NCBI GenBank assembly: GCA_016707785.1
Contig: JADJGZ010000013.1
Span: 1-64,000 of the forward strand
Origin: Bacteroidales bacterium
GTDB lineage: Bacteria > Bacteroidota > Bacteroidia > Bacteroidales > UBA4417
Direction of reading: 5' to 3'
Length of the DNA: 64,000 nucleotides
Shown here: piece after piece, positions 8,280 to 17,381 of the stretch
How positions within the stretch are numbered: position 1 is the first letter of the stretch
Layout of the letters: every line of letters starts with the position of its first letter
Position numbers and translations under genes: made by a program
Notes under the pieces: generated by a model
Told to the model about the DNA's origin: nothing
Databases searched by the model: none
What the model saw: only the letters and a program-made list of their open reading frames with translations

Positions 8280-9485
8280 ATGAATCGATTCAGTTTTATC
8301 ATATTCATGTTGTTATTTGGCGCTTCTGTTGTTACTTCCTGCAGAAAGGATGAAGTGAAACGGCCCGCAACCATTGATTGCCCGATCCAGGATAACCCCG
8401 ATTTCAAGACTAATCCGAAATCTGATCAGTACCAGGCTTTAATCGATGAATATGTCGGTAAAGGCCTGCCCGGAGTGATCCTTTTGATTAAGGACCCGGA
8501 AGGGTTCTATATTGGATCATCAGGAATGGCAGATATAAAAGAAGGAATAAAGATGCAACCCTGCCATGTCTCAAAGATTGCAAGCATCACTAAATTCATG
8601 ATAGGGGTATCAATTATGAGGATGCAGGAAAAGGGCCAGTTGTCACTGGATGATCCTATAAGTAAATACATCCCTCAGAATACCCTTGATCAGATTGAAA
8701 ACTGCGATCAGAACCTTACCATCCGTAATCTGATGAACCATACTTCCGGCATTTATGATGTGATCGACGATCAGGGCTTTTACCTCCAGGTACTGAATAA
8801 TCCTTCCAGGCATTGGAAACAGGAGGATCTGTTAAAATATGTTTTTGGGAAGCCGGCTTTGTTTAGTTTCAATCCGGCCGATACCGCAGGATATTCGAAT
8901 ACTAATTATGTTTTGTTGAGTATGATTATGGAAGAAGCCTCCGGGAAAACTCATGATAAGGTACTACATGAAGAAGTGATCGATTTCCTTGGGCTGACAG
9001 ATACCTATTATTTCTGGCACGATCCTTTGCCGGAAGACCGGATCGTACAGGGTTATTACGACCTTTATAATAACGGGAACCTCGAAAACCTGACCAATTG
9101 GAATACCGGAAGTGGCAATGCTTATGGCGGCGTTTATTCTACAGTTTGGGATATGTACCTGTTTGCAAATGCACTCTTTGTTCAGAAAAGCCTGTTAAAT
9201 GATGAATCCCTTAACCAGATGCTGCAATTCCACCACACCATTGAATCGCGTAAACACCTTGGGGTGTCTTGCTATCAAGACTTTATCGACATTGGAGCAG
9301 CAAACGATTTCGCATGGGGCCATCGGGGCAGGGACTTAAGTTATAGTGCTGACCTGTTTTATTTCCCCCATCACGATGCTGTAATGTCACTGATTGTAAA
9401 CTACGGAACGGATGGCGACACTCCCTTAAAGTCCGTTTTTAATGAAATGCGCGATAAAATAGCCGTGTTAATCACTCAGCCATAA
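8280..9485 (+). CDS. Lipoprotein serine hydrolase, class C beta-lactamase / penicillin-binding-protein fold
   Basis: 401 residues. A signal with lipobox VVTSC (Cys21) predicts a lipidated envelope protein. The fold's catalytic signature is present: SITK (Ser102-x-x-Lys105), the Tyr-x-Asn motif YSN (205-207), and a late His-Arg-Gly (HRG, 348-350) at the place of the usual KTG/HxG. The long insert around NHTSGIYDVI is also typical of this family. Such proteins are mostly D-aminopeptidase-, carboxypeptidase- or esterase-like enzymes acting on peptidoglycan peptides or small esters, and only some hydrolyse beta-lactams; the substrate cannot be told from sequence. It is probably co-transcribed with the preceding barrel protein. 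Confidence 0.85.
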   Translation: MNRFSFIIFMLLFGASVVTSCRKDEVKRPATIDCPIQDNPDFKTNPKSDQYQALIDEYVGKGLPGVILLIKDPEGFYIGSSGMADIKEGIKMQPCHVSKIASITKFMIGVSIMRMQEKGQLSLDDPISKYIPQNTLDQIENCDQNLTIRNLMNHTSGIYDVIDDQGFYLQVLNNPSRHWKQEDLLKYVFGKPALFSFNPADTAGYSNTNYVLLSMIMEEASGKTHDKVLHEEVIDFLGLTDTYYFWHDPLPEDRIVQGYYDLYNNGNLENLTNWNTGSGNAYGGVYSTVWDMYLFANALFVQKSLLNDESLNQMLQFHHTIESRKHLGVSCYQDFIDIGAANDFAWGHRGRDLSYSADLFYFPHHDAVMSLIVNYGTDGDTPLKSVFNEMRDKIAVLITQP

Positions 9486-9572
9486 AGTATTCTTCTTTCC
9501 TGCCTTTAAGTTAAGGAACCCTGTCGATTATTTTCGGGAGTTTAACTGAATGCTTAATATTAAACCATTCCC

Positions 9573-11267
9573 ATGTTGATAGATTTTTCATTGCCCTTTG
9601 TTTACCTGTATCTCCCGGTGCTCTTAGGCATTGCAATTTTGATTATCAAGGCTGGCTTGCATTTGAAGTACCCAATAACTTCTGTGGCAACCATGGTAGT
9701 TTTTTTGATGACCCTGTTCATCATAGGACTGAAACTGTTTAGCTTCCCGATGAATGAATGGCTGGACATTATCCTGCATAAGGTGAATCCTGCGACACAA
9801 AAAATCTTTCTGCCCGGTGGTTTGCTATTTGCTGCGATAGGGTTATTGATCCTGAAAAACTACCTGAAACTGAAAGGTTCTATACTCGATACGGTCATAT
9901 GGGGATTGCCACTATTGGGAATTGTACAGAGAACCGGCTGCCTGCTGAATGGCTGCTGCTATGGAATGCCAGCTAATCTGCCCTGGTCCGTTCATTACCC
10001 GGCATTATCTGAACCCTGGCATCATCATATCGAAAGTGGACTCATTCAGGCAGATGCGTCAGCTTCATTAGCAGTCCATCCAACCCAGCTGTACTACATT
10101 ATTGGATATATCATAGTCCTTCTTTTGTTGTTAAAGATTGGGAAAAGCATCAAAAGGCCCGGGAATCTTGCACTTTCAGGATTTTTAATGTTAGGAATAC
10201 TAAGGTTTGTCATTGAGTTTTTCAGGGAACCCAACACCGGGAAATGGTTTCACTTTATTTTCTTTGGCATCAATAGTATTCAATGGACAATTTTGCTGGT
10301 TTCTATTATCGCAGCCATTTACCTGTTCAAAAGAGAAAAACAGATACCTGCTTCGGTTCCCGGCTCATTACAGTTTAAGGATTTCCCTTTTCGAAGGAGC
10401 CTTCTGCTTCTGCTTTCAACTCTTTTAATCTGGAATGCCCGCGCTATCCTCATTTTCCCTGAGTACTTCCTGCTAGTGCTATTGTTGACCATTTGCCTGC
10501 TGATTTCTATTTGGGAAGTTTTACAAAAAGGGGTTCCTCTGAAGTTCCGCTACCCCGTCTTCATAGTCTTTTTCATAGCCGTTTTTACCATGAGTCAGAC
10601 AATACCCGATACAACTCTTTTACTGACTCCCAAAAATGTTGTTAAAAAATGGATCAGTCTCGACGCCGGATTCAGCGGCGGGCAATATGACCGGATTAAT
10701 TATAGTTGTAGTGGAAACGAAACAAGCAGGCAAAGTTCAGCTTATTCCAATTGGTCAACAGGGATTGGTTTTCATCATTCTGATTGGAAAGGCAATCATG
10801 TTCAGGCAGGGTTAAAATTTGCAAGGATGAATGATTATACCTTGCAAGGTGATCAGGTAAGATACCTCACAACAACCGTTGCTCCTTTTATTAAAGTTGA
10901 TTTCAGGAAGATTGGATTTGGCGGGGGATATGCACTTCAATGGGGAGAGAACCGTGTAGGTTTGCCCATAATTATGTTAAGACTTGGAAACAAGGATAAG
11001 TTCTTCTTTGATGCGAATCTCATGGAAAACTATTCTTTATTGGGTGTCCCGGGAATCTGGCAAGTTGGATTCGGAAGCAGCTTTGGTCCTTCACATCAAA
11101 ACCTTTTCCGGTTTGGGATCTCTTCAATTGAGGGAAAAACAATTGGATATGTTTCAGGTGCTTTCGATGTTACCAGGAACCTGGGAGTGGTCACAAACCT
11201 CGGACTGGGAAATACAATTCATGGTTCATTGGGATTGCAGTATCGGTTTAATTTGAAAAAAGAATAG
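9573..11267 (+). CDS. Lgt-like membrane transferase fused to a C-terminal beta-barrel-like domain
   Basis: 564 residues. Residues about 1-255 resemble prolipoprotein diacylglyceryl transferase: several membrane helices, the loop GIVQRTGCLLNGCCYG (116-131) at the place of the Lgt arginine/glycine signature, HPTQLYY (169-175), and GILRFVIEFFREP (208-220). Four more hydrophobic stretches follow (about 275-345). Residues about 358-564 have the look of an outer-membrane barrel: alternating strands (WSTGIGFHHSDW, FIKVDFRKIGFGGGYAL) and a terminal aromatic strand (GSLGLQYRFNLKKE). The reading frame is unbroken. The cysteine-rich loop differs from canonical Lgt, so this is probably a paralogue with another acceptor. 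An inner-membrane enzyme joined to a barrel-like domain raises a real topology question. Confidence 0.65.
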   Translation: MLIDFSLPFVYLYLPVLLGIAILIIKAGLHLKYPITSVATMVVFLMTLFIIGLKLFSFPMNEWLDIILHKVNPATQKIFLPGGLLFAAIGLLILKNYLKLKGSILDTVIWGLPLLGIVQRTGCLLNGCCYGMPANLPWSVHYPALSEPWHHHIESGLIQADASASLAVHPTQLYYIIGYIIVLLLLLKIGKSIKRPGNLALSGFLMLGILRFVIEFFREPNTGKWFHFIFFGINSIQWTILLVSIIAAIYLFKREKQIPASVPGSLQFKDFPFRRSLLLLLSTLLIWNARAILIFPEYFLLVLLLTICLLISIWEVLQKGVPLKFRYPVFIVFFIAVFTMSQTIPDTTLLLTPKNVVKKWISLDAGFSGGQYDRINYSCSGNETSRQSSAYSNWSTGIGFHHSDWKGNHVQAGLKFARMNDYTLQGDQVRYLTTTVAPFIKVDFRKIGFGGGYALQWGENRVGLPIIMLRLGNKDKFFFDANLMENYSLLGVPGIWQVGFGSSFGPSHQNLFRFGISSIEGKTIGYVSGAFDVTRNLGVVTNLGLGNTIHGSLGLQYRFNLKKE

Positions 11268-11388
11268 ACAGACTAGCTTTTAGGACTATTGATGGTTTAT
11301 ATGTAAAGCCCTCCGCTACTGAAGTATGATGGAATAACAGTGTTCACCGAACAATTCATTGCATAGCCCGTTGAAATAATAAAACTAC

Positions 11389-12078
11389 ATGGCAATAATA
11401 CTGGTTACTGGTGCCAACAGGGGTATCGGGTTTGAAATTTGCCGGCAATTATCTGGCTTGGGTCATGATGTGATCATAAGTGCCCGTGATCCTGAAAAAT
11501 GCAAGGCGGCAGCAGAGCAGCTTTCTGCTGAAGGTTTTGTTGTTACTCCTTTTGCACTGGATGTGAATAGCGAGGCGGATATTCAATCCCTTTTTAGCTG
11601 GATTAAAGAAAAATACGGCAAATTGGATGTACTGATCAACAATGCAGCCATCATGCTTAAACCTGACCATTCCCTGTTAAATAATGAAGATGCCTTGCTG
11701 TTACAGACCTTACAGACCAATGCACTTTCTCCCCTTGTGTTGTGTCGGAAATTAATACCCCTGATGCAAGCAGGTAGCAGGATCATCATGATGAGCAGTG
11801 GGGGAGGCAGTATGGTAGATCCTGTGGGGGGATGGTCACCCGCATATTGTGTTTCGAAATCATTATTGAACGCTATTACCAGGCAACTTGCATATGAGTT
11901 ATCTGAAAAGAGAATACTCGTGAATGCCATGTGTCCCGGATGGGTTAAAACCGAAATGGGGGGACCTTCTGCCCCAAGAAGTGTTCAGAAAGGAGCTGAA
12001 ACTGCTGTCTGGCTTTCAACAATTCAACACCTGGAAAGTGGGAAATTCTGGCGTGATATGAAAATCATCCCCTGGTGA
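11389..12078 (+). CDS. Short-chain dehydrogenase/reductase
   Basis: 229-residue classical SDR, cytosolic. It has the Rossmann cofactor motif TGANRGIG (7-14), with Arg11 and Ser31-Ala32-Arg33 suggesting NADP(H) preference, the NNAA motif (84-87), the catalytic Ser in MMSSGGG (about 136), and Tyr153-x-x-x-Lys157 (YCVSK). The PGW loop (CPGWVKTEMGG) follows the family pattern of carbonyl-reductase-like SDRs, which reduce aldehydes and ketones; the substrate is not predictable. Its stop lies 19 bp from the convergent deacetylase gene, and no terminator hairpin was seen in that gap. Confidence 0.9.
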   Translation: MAIILVTGANRGIGFEICRQLSGLGHDVIISARDPEKCKAAAEQLSAEGFVVTPFALDVNSEADIQSLFSWIKEKYGKLDVLINNAAIMLKPDHSLLNNEDALLLQTLQTNALSPLVLCRKLIPLMQAGSRIIMMSSGGGSMVDPVGGWSPAYCVSKSLLNAITRQLAYELSEKRILVNAMCPGWVKTEMGGPSAPRSVQKGAETAVWLSTIQHLESGKFWRDMKIIPW

Positions 12079-12097
12079 TCAAATTCCACACTTTTGA

Positions 12098-13045
12098 TTA
12101 TTCATATTCAACACGGGCCAGTTTCTTAATGAAATCCGGGGTCGTCGGTTCTCCGATGAAAAAATCTTTTTTATATCCCCTGGTAATAGCCCAGCGATGC
12201 AACCAGGAAATCCCATTGGATTTGTAATAAGTATCCTCCGACTGATAGGCAGGATCTTTCAGGATATCTTCCAGGCTTACAAAAGAATATTGGTTGCGAA
12301 GGAGCATAGCCGCAAGTTCATCCAGGTAATCCCCATTGAGAGCATTGGCATGGATGAGAAGGATGTGGCTGATGTTTCTGCCAAATAATTCCTGGCTCTG
12401 TTTTTCAAAGTGATGAAGTTTGGATTCCATATAATCCACATATTCCTTTCCAATGATTTCCATCAACCCTGTATTACCGGATAATTTAGCACTATCATAG
12501 GCAGAGGCAAAAATCCATTCTGAATTGTCGATCGTCACAGGAGCCTCAATTAACCCGATTGCTTTCAGGTGTCGTTCCAGTGAATCCACTTTAGACTTAC
12601 TGTTACCCCTGTGCAGGTAAGGATGCCTGAAATACCTGACAGGCCGGTGGAACTGTGTACATAATTCATCAGTAATAATTTGCCCTTTGCTGATTTCTTC
12701 CTTAAAGACTTCAAAATTTACATTGTTGTAGTCGGGATGCGAATAAGTATGATTACCCAGTTCCATTCCATTCTCAAGCCATTGGACCAATAAATCCTTT
12801 CTGTTTTTGTCTGTTTGCTCATTCACCATGAGCTTATTCTCATTAACAAAGCCGATGGCCGGAATTTGATATTCTTTTAATGAAGATAGTATTCCTGTAG
12901 TGATTGATTTATGCTCATCAGGATTGTATTTACTTAATCGGGAGAGTGGAAGATCGTCGATGGTAAAGCAAATCTTATTGGTTTGCGCCTGCGACAAAAA
13001 GCCAAAACTGAGCAAAAAATAGAATAAGGTTAAACGATAGTTCAT
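12098..13045 (-). CDS. Secreted polysaccharide deacetylase (NodB family)
   Basis: 315 residues with a signal peptide (1-20, ending SQA). The NodB fold is shown by motif 1 FTIDD (catalytic Asp30 and metal-binding Asp31), motif 2 GNHTYSHPD (His99 and His103), and motif 3 RYFRHPYLHRG (about 137-147). The full Asp-His-His metal triad is present. Members remove N- or O-acetyl groups from chitin-like, peptidoglycan or exopolysaccharide chains; the substrate here is unknown. The start codon overlaps the stop of mgsA by four bases (ATGA at 13042-13045), so the two are translationally coupled, an unusual pairing of an envelope enzyme with a methylglyoxal-forming one. Confidence 0.9.
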   Translation of the reverse strand: MNYRLTLFYFLLSFGFLSQAQTNKICFTIDDLPLSRLSKYNPDEHKSITTGILSSLKEYQIPAIGFVNENKLMVNEQTDKNRKDLLVQWLENGMELGNHTYSHPDYNNVNFEVFKEEISKGQIITDELCTQFHRPVRYFRHPYLHRGNSKSKVDSLERHLKAIGLIEAPVTIDNSEWIFASAYDSAKLSGNTGLMEIIGKEYVDYMESKLHHFEKQSQELFGRNISHILLIHANALNGDYLDELAAMLLRNQYSFVSLEDILKDPAYQSEDTYYKSNGISWLHRWAITRGYKKDFFIGEPTTPDFIKKLARVEYE

Positions 13046-13518
13046 ATCTCAATTTTCCTTGAGAAATAGGAAGAATAATCACGCATGCTTCGTTCATAAG
13101 GATGTTCCAATAAAGGAGAAGAGATGAGAAAGTCAGCTGTGGACCGGTTGCAGGCTGTCGGGATATTATAAAGCACGGAGATGCGCTCCAGGGCTTTTAC
13201 ATCAACTTCATGAGGATGAGGTTGCATGGGGTCCCAGAAGAAAATCAAAATATCCACTTTGCCTTCTGAAATCATTGCCCCTAACTGCTGATCTCCACCA
13301 AATGGCCCTGATTTGAGACGGAGAAGCCTGATCGGAAACCGAAGGCCTTTTTCATCATGTATTTTCTTCTTCAAAGTCTCTTCCACAAGGATGCCCGTAG
13401 TACCGGTGCAAATCAGTTCATGATTGATAAGTGACTCCCAGTTCCACTCCACCCATTCTACCATATCTTTTTTGCAATTATCATGAGCCACAAGGGCAAT
13501 CCGTTTTGATGCTTTCAT
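13042..13518 (-). CDS. mgsA: Methylglyoxal synthase
   Basis: 158 residues, the usual length. It converts dihydroxyacetone phosphate to methylglyoxal plus phosphate, a bypass of lower glycolysis under phosphate limitation or sugar-phosphate overload. Family signatures are complete: ALVAHDNCK (His12, Asp13), the phosphate-binding CTGTTG (37-42), SGPFGGDQQLGA with catalytic Asp76, and FFWDPMQPHPHEVDVKAL with Asp96 and the histidines that follow. Cytosolic. It is first in a two-gene unit with the NodB deacetylase, sharing four bases. Confidence 0.96.
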   Translation of the reverse strand: MKASKRIALVAHDNCKKDMVEWVEWNWESLINHELICTGTTGILVEETLKKKIHDEKGLRFPIRLLRLKSGPFGGDQQLGAMISEGKVDILIFFWDPMQPHPHEVDVKALERISVLYNIPTACNRSTADFLISSPLLEHPYERSMRDYSSYFSRKIEI

Positions 13519-13869
13519 AATAACTTCTTTAGCAATAGATTAAATAAACTTTAGTATAGTGTTTTTATGAATCTTTTGGTTGGATCAAAGCGCTGTATTT
13601 CACCATTTCATCAATACAACAACCATTTTTTAAGCCTGCAAAGTTAGTCCATACTTATGAAACCCGACTCTTCGATTATTATCTTTCGATTTCCGGATTG
13701 AAAAGTTATTAACAGCCAATCTAGAATCAGCCTTCTTGAATTATTTTTGTATTCTTAATTATCATCTTTTCATATTAGATCTGTCCCTCATAGAAAGGAG
13801 GTGTCCGGGGTTCAGTAAACGGTTATTACAATTGAATATTTATGTTTTATTATTTAAAATTCATGTTTT
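13519..13869. other. 351-bp divergent intergenic region between mgsA and ssb
   Basis: AT-rich. TATTTTTG at 13742-13749 matches the Bacteroidota -7 consensus but has no TTG at the proper distance upstream. A strikingly perfect Shine-Dalgarno-like AAAGGAGGTG lies at 13794-13803 with no start codon nearby, about 67 bp before ssb, so it cannot be the ssb ribosome-binding site. No gene is seen. Confidence 0.4.
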
Positions 13870-14220
13870 ATGAACACGTTACGTAACAATGTCAAATTGC
13901 TTGGCCGTTTAGGCCAGGATCCGGAAATCCGCATTTTGGAAAAAGGGAATAAAGTGGCTAATTTCTCGCTTGCCACAGGGGATAAATACAAGGACAAAGA
14001 CGGAAATCAAAAAGATCAGACGGAATGGCACAATATTGTTGCCTGGGGTAACCTTGCTGAACGCTGCGAAAAATACCTCAAGAAAGGAAAGGAAGTCCTT
14101 ATCGATGGACGTCTCACACATCGCAGCTGGGAAGATAAGAATGGTGTAAAACACCAGACAACAGAAGTCGTGGTGAATGAACTGTTGTTTATTGGCACCA
14201 AGCAGGAAGAAAAGCAATAG
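13870..14220 (+). CDS. ssb: Single-stranded DNA-binding protein, short form without acidic tail
   Basis: 116 residues, essentially just the OB fold: NNVKLLGRLGQDPEIR at the start, VANFSLATGDKY, the DNA-contacting QTEWHNIVAWGNLAE, and GKEVLIDGRLTHRSWEDKNG. Replicative SSBs continue into a disordered linker ending in an acidic tip (DDDxPF-like) that recruits partner proteins. Here the protein ends GTKQEEKQ, so that interaction tail is missing. This suggests a secondary SSB for recombination, competence or a mobile element, or a lineage-specific short form. The start is preceded by a very AT-rich stretch and no SD, as usual for Bacteroidota. Confidence 0.93.
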   Translation: MNTLRNNVKLLGRLGQDPEIRILEKGNKVANFSLATGDKYKDKDGNQKDQTEWHNIVAWGNLAERCEKYLKKGKEVLIDGRLTHRSWEDKNGVKHQTTEVVVNELLFIGTKQEEKQ

Positions 14221-14363
14221 CCTTTCTTAGTTGTGACTGAACAGATTGTCTCAAAAGCAAGTGTTTTGACATTCAGCCATTTTACTGACCAACAAAGGAA
14301 TAAGGTCATAGAAATAGCCGGGCAGCTTGAATATAGCACAAACTTTTGAGGCAGTCTTTTCAT

Positions 14364-15224
14364 TTAATTGATCACTACCGGACGGCTGGCAACGACTAGT
14401 TGATGGCTGTCTTTCAGTTTTACATAATACACTCCTTTTGGGAATCCCTTAAATCTGAATCGCCAGTTAAGTGTTGTAACCATAGGCCTTTCAATGGTTT
14501 TATCCTCAAAAAATCTGCCGATAATTTCACCGGCTTCATTTTCCATTGAGAAGGAATAAGTCTCTTTCCCCTTATTCTCAAAAACAATCTCACCGGATAC
14601 CATACCTTCTGCATATTCTATCCTGTGTGGTGCCGGGGGAATCTTTTTTCCGGTAAGTTTAGAAACCAGCTGCTGCAATTGATTAAATTCTTTATCATCG
14701 CCCGAATAGATACTTCCCAGGTCGTTATTATCCGTTATAACCCAAATGGCTTCCTGTCCGGCCAGCCCCTGGTAATGGTTCTTTCCTATAAAACGGGTGA
14801 GTTCCAATAAACTGCCATCTGCCATTTTACCAAAGGCTAAAAGAGATTCTTCTCCCGGTGACCGGTCATGCATCTGGGTACACATAGCATACACTTGTAT
14901 TTCCTTCTTCTTACCCGGTAACAAGGTGATGAGTTCCTGCTGGGTAACTATCATCCGCTGTTCATTGGTATCCGCTGTTTCCAAAAATCTCCCATTCTCC
15001 AGTTCAAGATGCAACGTATTCCGACCTTTATTTTCCACCTGCATCAGTAAACAGGGTCCGTAATAACCACTGATAAAACGATTGGAATCCTTGTTGTTTC
15101 CCGAGAGTTGAACCTGTATCAGGCCTTTTTTACTGGCCTCAGCAATGCTGATATTTTCAGCCATACTTTGATGGATGAAGAACAGATTCGTAAAAATCAA
15201 GAACAGGAAAGAGTTTTTGTTCAT
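14364..15224 (-). CDS. Secreted protein of unknown function
   Basis: 286 residues with a signal peptide (1-22, ending SMA). The mature sequence is mostly beta strands. A middle part (about 95-200, CTQMHDRSPGEESLLAFGKMADGSL and the following Gln/Leu-rich helix) resembles a general secreted scaffold. The C-terminal 75 residues (VYYVKLKDSHQLVVASRPVVI) look like a beta-sandwich similar in pattern to T9SS-type tails (MxNExGExI then GxYYVKL), but they lack a clear sorting signature. I do not recognise the family. It is divergent from the lipocalin gene. Confidence 0.5.
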   Translation of the reverse strand: MNKNSFLFLIFTNLFFIHQSMAENISIAEASKKGLIQVQLSGNNKDSNRFISGYYGPCLLMQVENKGRNTLHLELENGRFLETADTNEQRMIVTQQELITLLPGKKKEIQVYAMCTQMHDRSPGEESLLAFGKMADGSLLELTRFIGKNHYQGLAGQEAIWVITDNNDLGSIYSGDDKEFNQLQQLVSKLTGKKIPPAPHRIEYAEGMVSGEIVFENKGKETYSFSMENEAGEIIGRFFEDKTIERPMVTTLNWRFRFKGFPKGVYYVKLKDSHQLVVASRPVVIN

Positions 15225-15316
15225 AAATCATGGATTTGAAGTATAACGCTAACATTCTGTTTTTTATTGAATCAATAATTTCTTATATTTATGATCCATT
15301 CAATACTCCTATAATT

Positions 15317-15841
15317 ATGTCCCGAATCTTCCTGTCATTATCGATTTTACTTTTTCTTCAATCCTGTTCCATGAATAAAAATACTCCAACCGTAGTTTCC
15401 TCAGTCGACCTCGAACGTTATGCCGGTAAATGGTATGAAATAGCCTCATACCCTGTCTCATTTCAAAAGGATTGTTATTGCATTCAGGCAGATTATACCC
15501 TTACTGACAAAGGATATGTCAGGGTGTTTAATTCCTGCAAAAAAGGCAGCATCAATGGGAAACCGGGTTCAATCAGTGGTAAGGCTTTCGTTGTAGAAGG
15601 AACGAATAATGCAAAACTAAAGGTCCAGTTTTTCTGGCCATTCAAAGCCCCATACTGGATCATCGGACTGGCAGATGATTATTCATGGGCAATTGTTTCC
15701 GGCCCCTCAAGGAAATATTTATGGATTTTAAGCAGAACCCCGCAAATGAACCCTGAAGTGTATGAAATGCTGTTGGAAAAATTAAAAAATGATGGTTTCG
15801 ACCTTCAAAAACTCAAAAAAGGAGTGCAGGGTTGTGATTAA
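15317..15841 (+). CDS. blc: Bacterial lipocalin (Blc-like outer-membrane lipoprotein)
   Basis: 174 residues from the ATG at 15317. I prefer this start over the upstream in-frame ATG at 15230 because it gives a clean lipoprotein signal (MSRIFLSLSILLFLQSC). Lipocalin motifs are present: DLERYAGKWYEIASYP (the GxW motif) near the N-terminus and the conserved YxWAIVSGPSRKYLWILSRTP near the C-terminus. Members bind lipids such as lysophospholipids and help maintain or repair the outer membrane. A TATATTTA box at 15284-15291 could be its promoter, but the matching -33 element is weak. Confidence 0.93.
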   Translation: MSRIFLSLSILLFLQSCSMNKNTPTVVSSVDLERYAGKWYEIASYPVSFQKDCYCIQADYTLTDKGYVRVFNSCKKGSINGKPGSISGKAFVVEGTNNAKLKVQFFWPFKAPYWIIGLADDYSWAIVSGPSRKYLWILSRTPQMNPEVYEMLLEKLKNDGFDLQKLKKGVQGCD

Positions 15842-16034
15842 AATCTGACAGATCTTCATCAAAATAAAAATTTCTGCTTATTACCCCGGGAGTCAAAACT
15901 GATACCCATTCCGTCTCTTCATGTTCATAACTTTTTGATATTATTAACACCCCTTCAGGTGAATCGGGGTAAACAATATTTTATTTTGTACGTATCGATT
16001 GCCTTATCAGTATTATCCACTAAACTGTGCTCAT

Positions 16035-17381
16035 ATGCCCGTAAAAACTGTTTCAAAGGCCAAACAAAAAAAGATCTTTGTTCTCGATACCAGTGTTATA
16101 TTATATAACCATAATGCTATCAATAGTTTCGATGATAACGATGTTGCTATCCCTATAACTGTTCTCGAGGAACTGGACAATTTCAAAAAAGGAAATGACA
16201 ACATCAATTTTGAGGCCCGTGAATTCATCCGGATCATCGATAAATTATCGGATAAGAGAACATTAAGCCGCTGGATAGCCCTGCCCAAATCAAAAGGTGG
16301 CAAGTTCAGGGTGATTATGAATGAATCCAGCGAATTGGATGCCCGGGTAGTATTTGGGGATAACAAGCCTGATCACAGGATCCTGAATGCGGCACTTTCA
16401 CTCTCAGTAGAACATAAGGACTGTAAAGTTATCCTTGTTTCAAAAGATGTGAACCTTCGGTTAAAGGCAAAGGCTCTGAATTTATCGGCTGAGGACTTCC
16501 TGACAGGTAAGATTAAAGATGTTGAAGGTCTTTATACTGGCAAAACAACAATTGAAGGGTTGCCTTCAAAAGTGATTGATTCCATTTATCAGAATGGCTG
16601 GTGTGAACCTTCGGAAATAGGAATCACACAACCGATAGCAAATCATTACTATATCCTAAAGAATACCAAGAATTCAGCTTTGGGATTCTATAACCAGGTT
16701 ACCAACCGTATCGAAAGAATAGATAAAAAGCCCGCATACCGGATCATGCCCAGGAATGCTGAGCAGGTTTTTGCACTGCATGCCATTATGAATCCTGCAA
16801 TTAAACTGGTGACCCTACAAGGGGTGGCCGGAACAGGAAAAACATTGCTGGCTTTGGCAGGTGCGATGGAGCAACGCAGAGATTTCAAACAGATCTATCT
16901 TGCCCGTCCCATCGTTCCTTTAAGTAATAAGGAGATAGGTTTCCTTCCGGGAGATATCAAGGAAAAGATTGGCCCCTATATGGAACCACTCTATGATAAC
17001 CTGAAATTCATTCAAAGTCAGTATGGGGAGAAGGATAAAGAAGCCAAAGTGGTAACTGATTCCTTGCAAAATGAGAAACTCGTTGTAACTCCATTGGCTT
17101 ATATCCGGGGCAGAAGCATTTCCAATGTATTTTTTATCGTGGATGAAGCCCAGAATCTGACCCCTCATGAGGTGAAAACAATCATAACACGTGCCGGGGA
17201 AAATACCAAAATTGTATTTACAGGTGACATCTACCAAATCGATACTCCATACCTCGATGCACAGAGTAATGGTTTATCCTATCTCATTGATAAGATCAAG
17301 CACCATCCTCTCTACGCCCACGTAAGACTGGAAAAAGGGGAGCGCTCTGAACTGGCGAACCTGGCGAATGATTTGCTGTAA
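16035..17381 (+). CDS. PhoH-family ATPase with N-terminal PIN domain
   Basis: About 448 residues from the ATG at 16035; an in-frame ATG at 15999 adds only 12 non-conserved residues. The N-terminal PIN nuclease-like domain begins KIFVLDTSVILYNHNAI and carries acidic residues (LEELDNFKKG, DHRILNAAL). The C-terminal PhoH ATPase has Walker A GVAGTGKT (about 264-272), LARPIVPLSNKEIGFLPG, Walker B VFFIVDEAQNLTPHEVKT and a following FTGDIYQID. This architecture (YlaK/PhoH2 type) is linked to RNA unwinding and cleavage. Cytosolic. It is monocistronic, with a repeat-rich intergenic region downstream. Confidence 0.92.
   Translation: MPVKTVSKAKQKKIFVLDTSVILYNHNAINSFDDNDVAIPITVLEELDNFKKGNDNINFEAREFIRIIDKLSDKRTLSRWIALPKSKGGKFRVIMNESSELDARVVFGDNKPDHRILNAALSLSVEHKDCKVILVSKDVNLRLKAKALNLSAEDFLTGKIKDVEGLYTGKTTIEGLPSKVIDSIYQNGWCEPSEIGITQPIANHYYILKNTKNSALGFYNQVTNRIERIDKKPAYRIMPRNAEQVFALHAIMNPAIKLVTLQGVAGTGKTLLALAGAMEQRRDFKQIYLARPIVPLSNKEIGFLPGDIKEKIGPYMEPLYDNLKFIQSQYGEKDKEAKVVTDSLQNEKLVVTPLAYIRGRSISNVFFIVDEAQNLTPHEVKTIITRAGENTKIVFTGDIYQIDTPYLDAQSNGLSYLIDKIKHHPLYAHVRLEKGERSELANLANDLL

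Noticed and set aside
13794..13803. Perfect Shine-Dalgarno-like AAAGGAGGTG upstream of ssb
   Set aside because: It is about 67 bp from the ssb ATG with no start codon in range, and this group rarely uses such sites.
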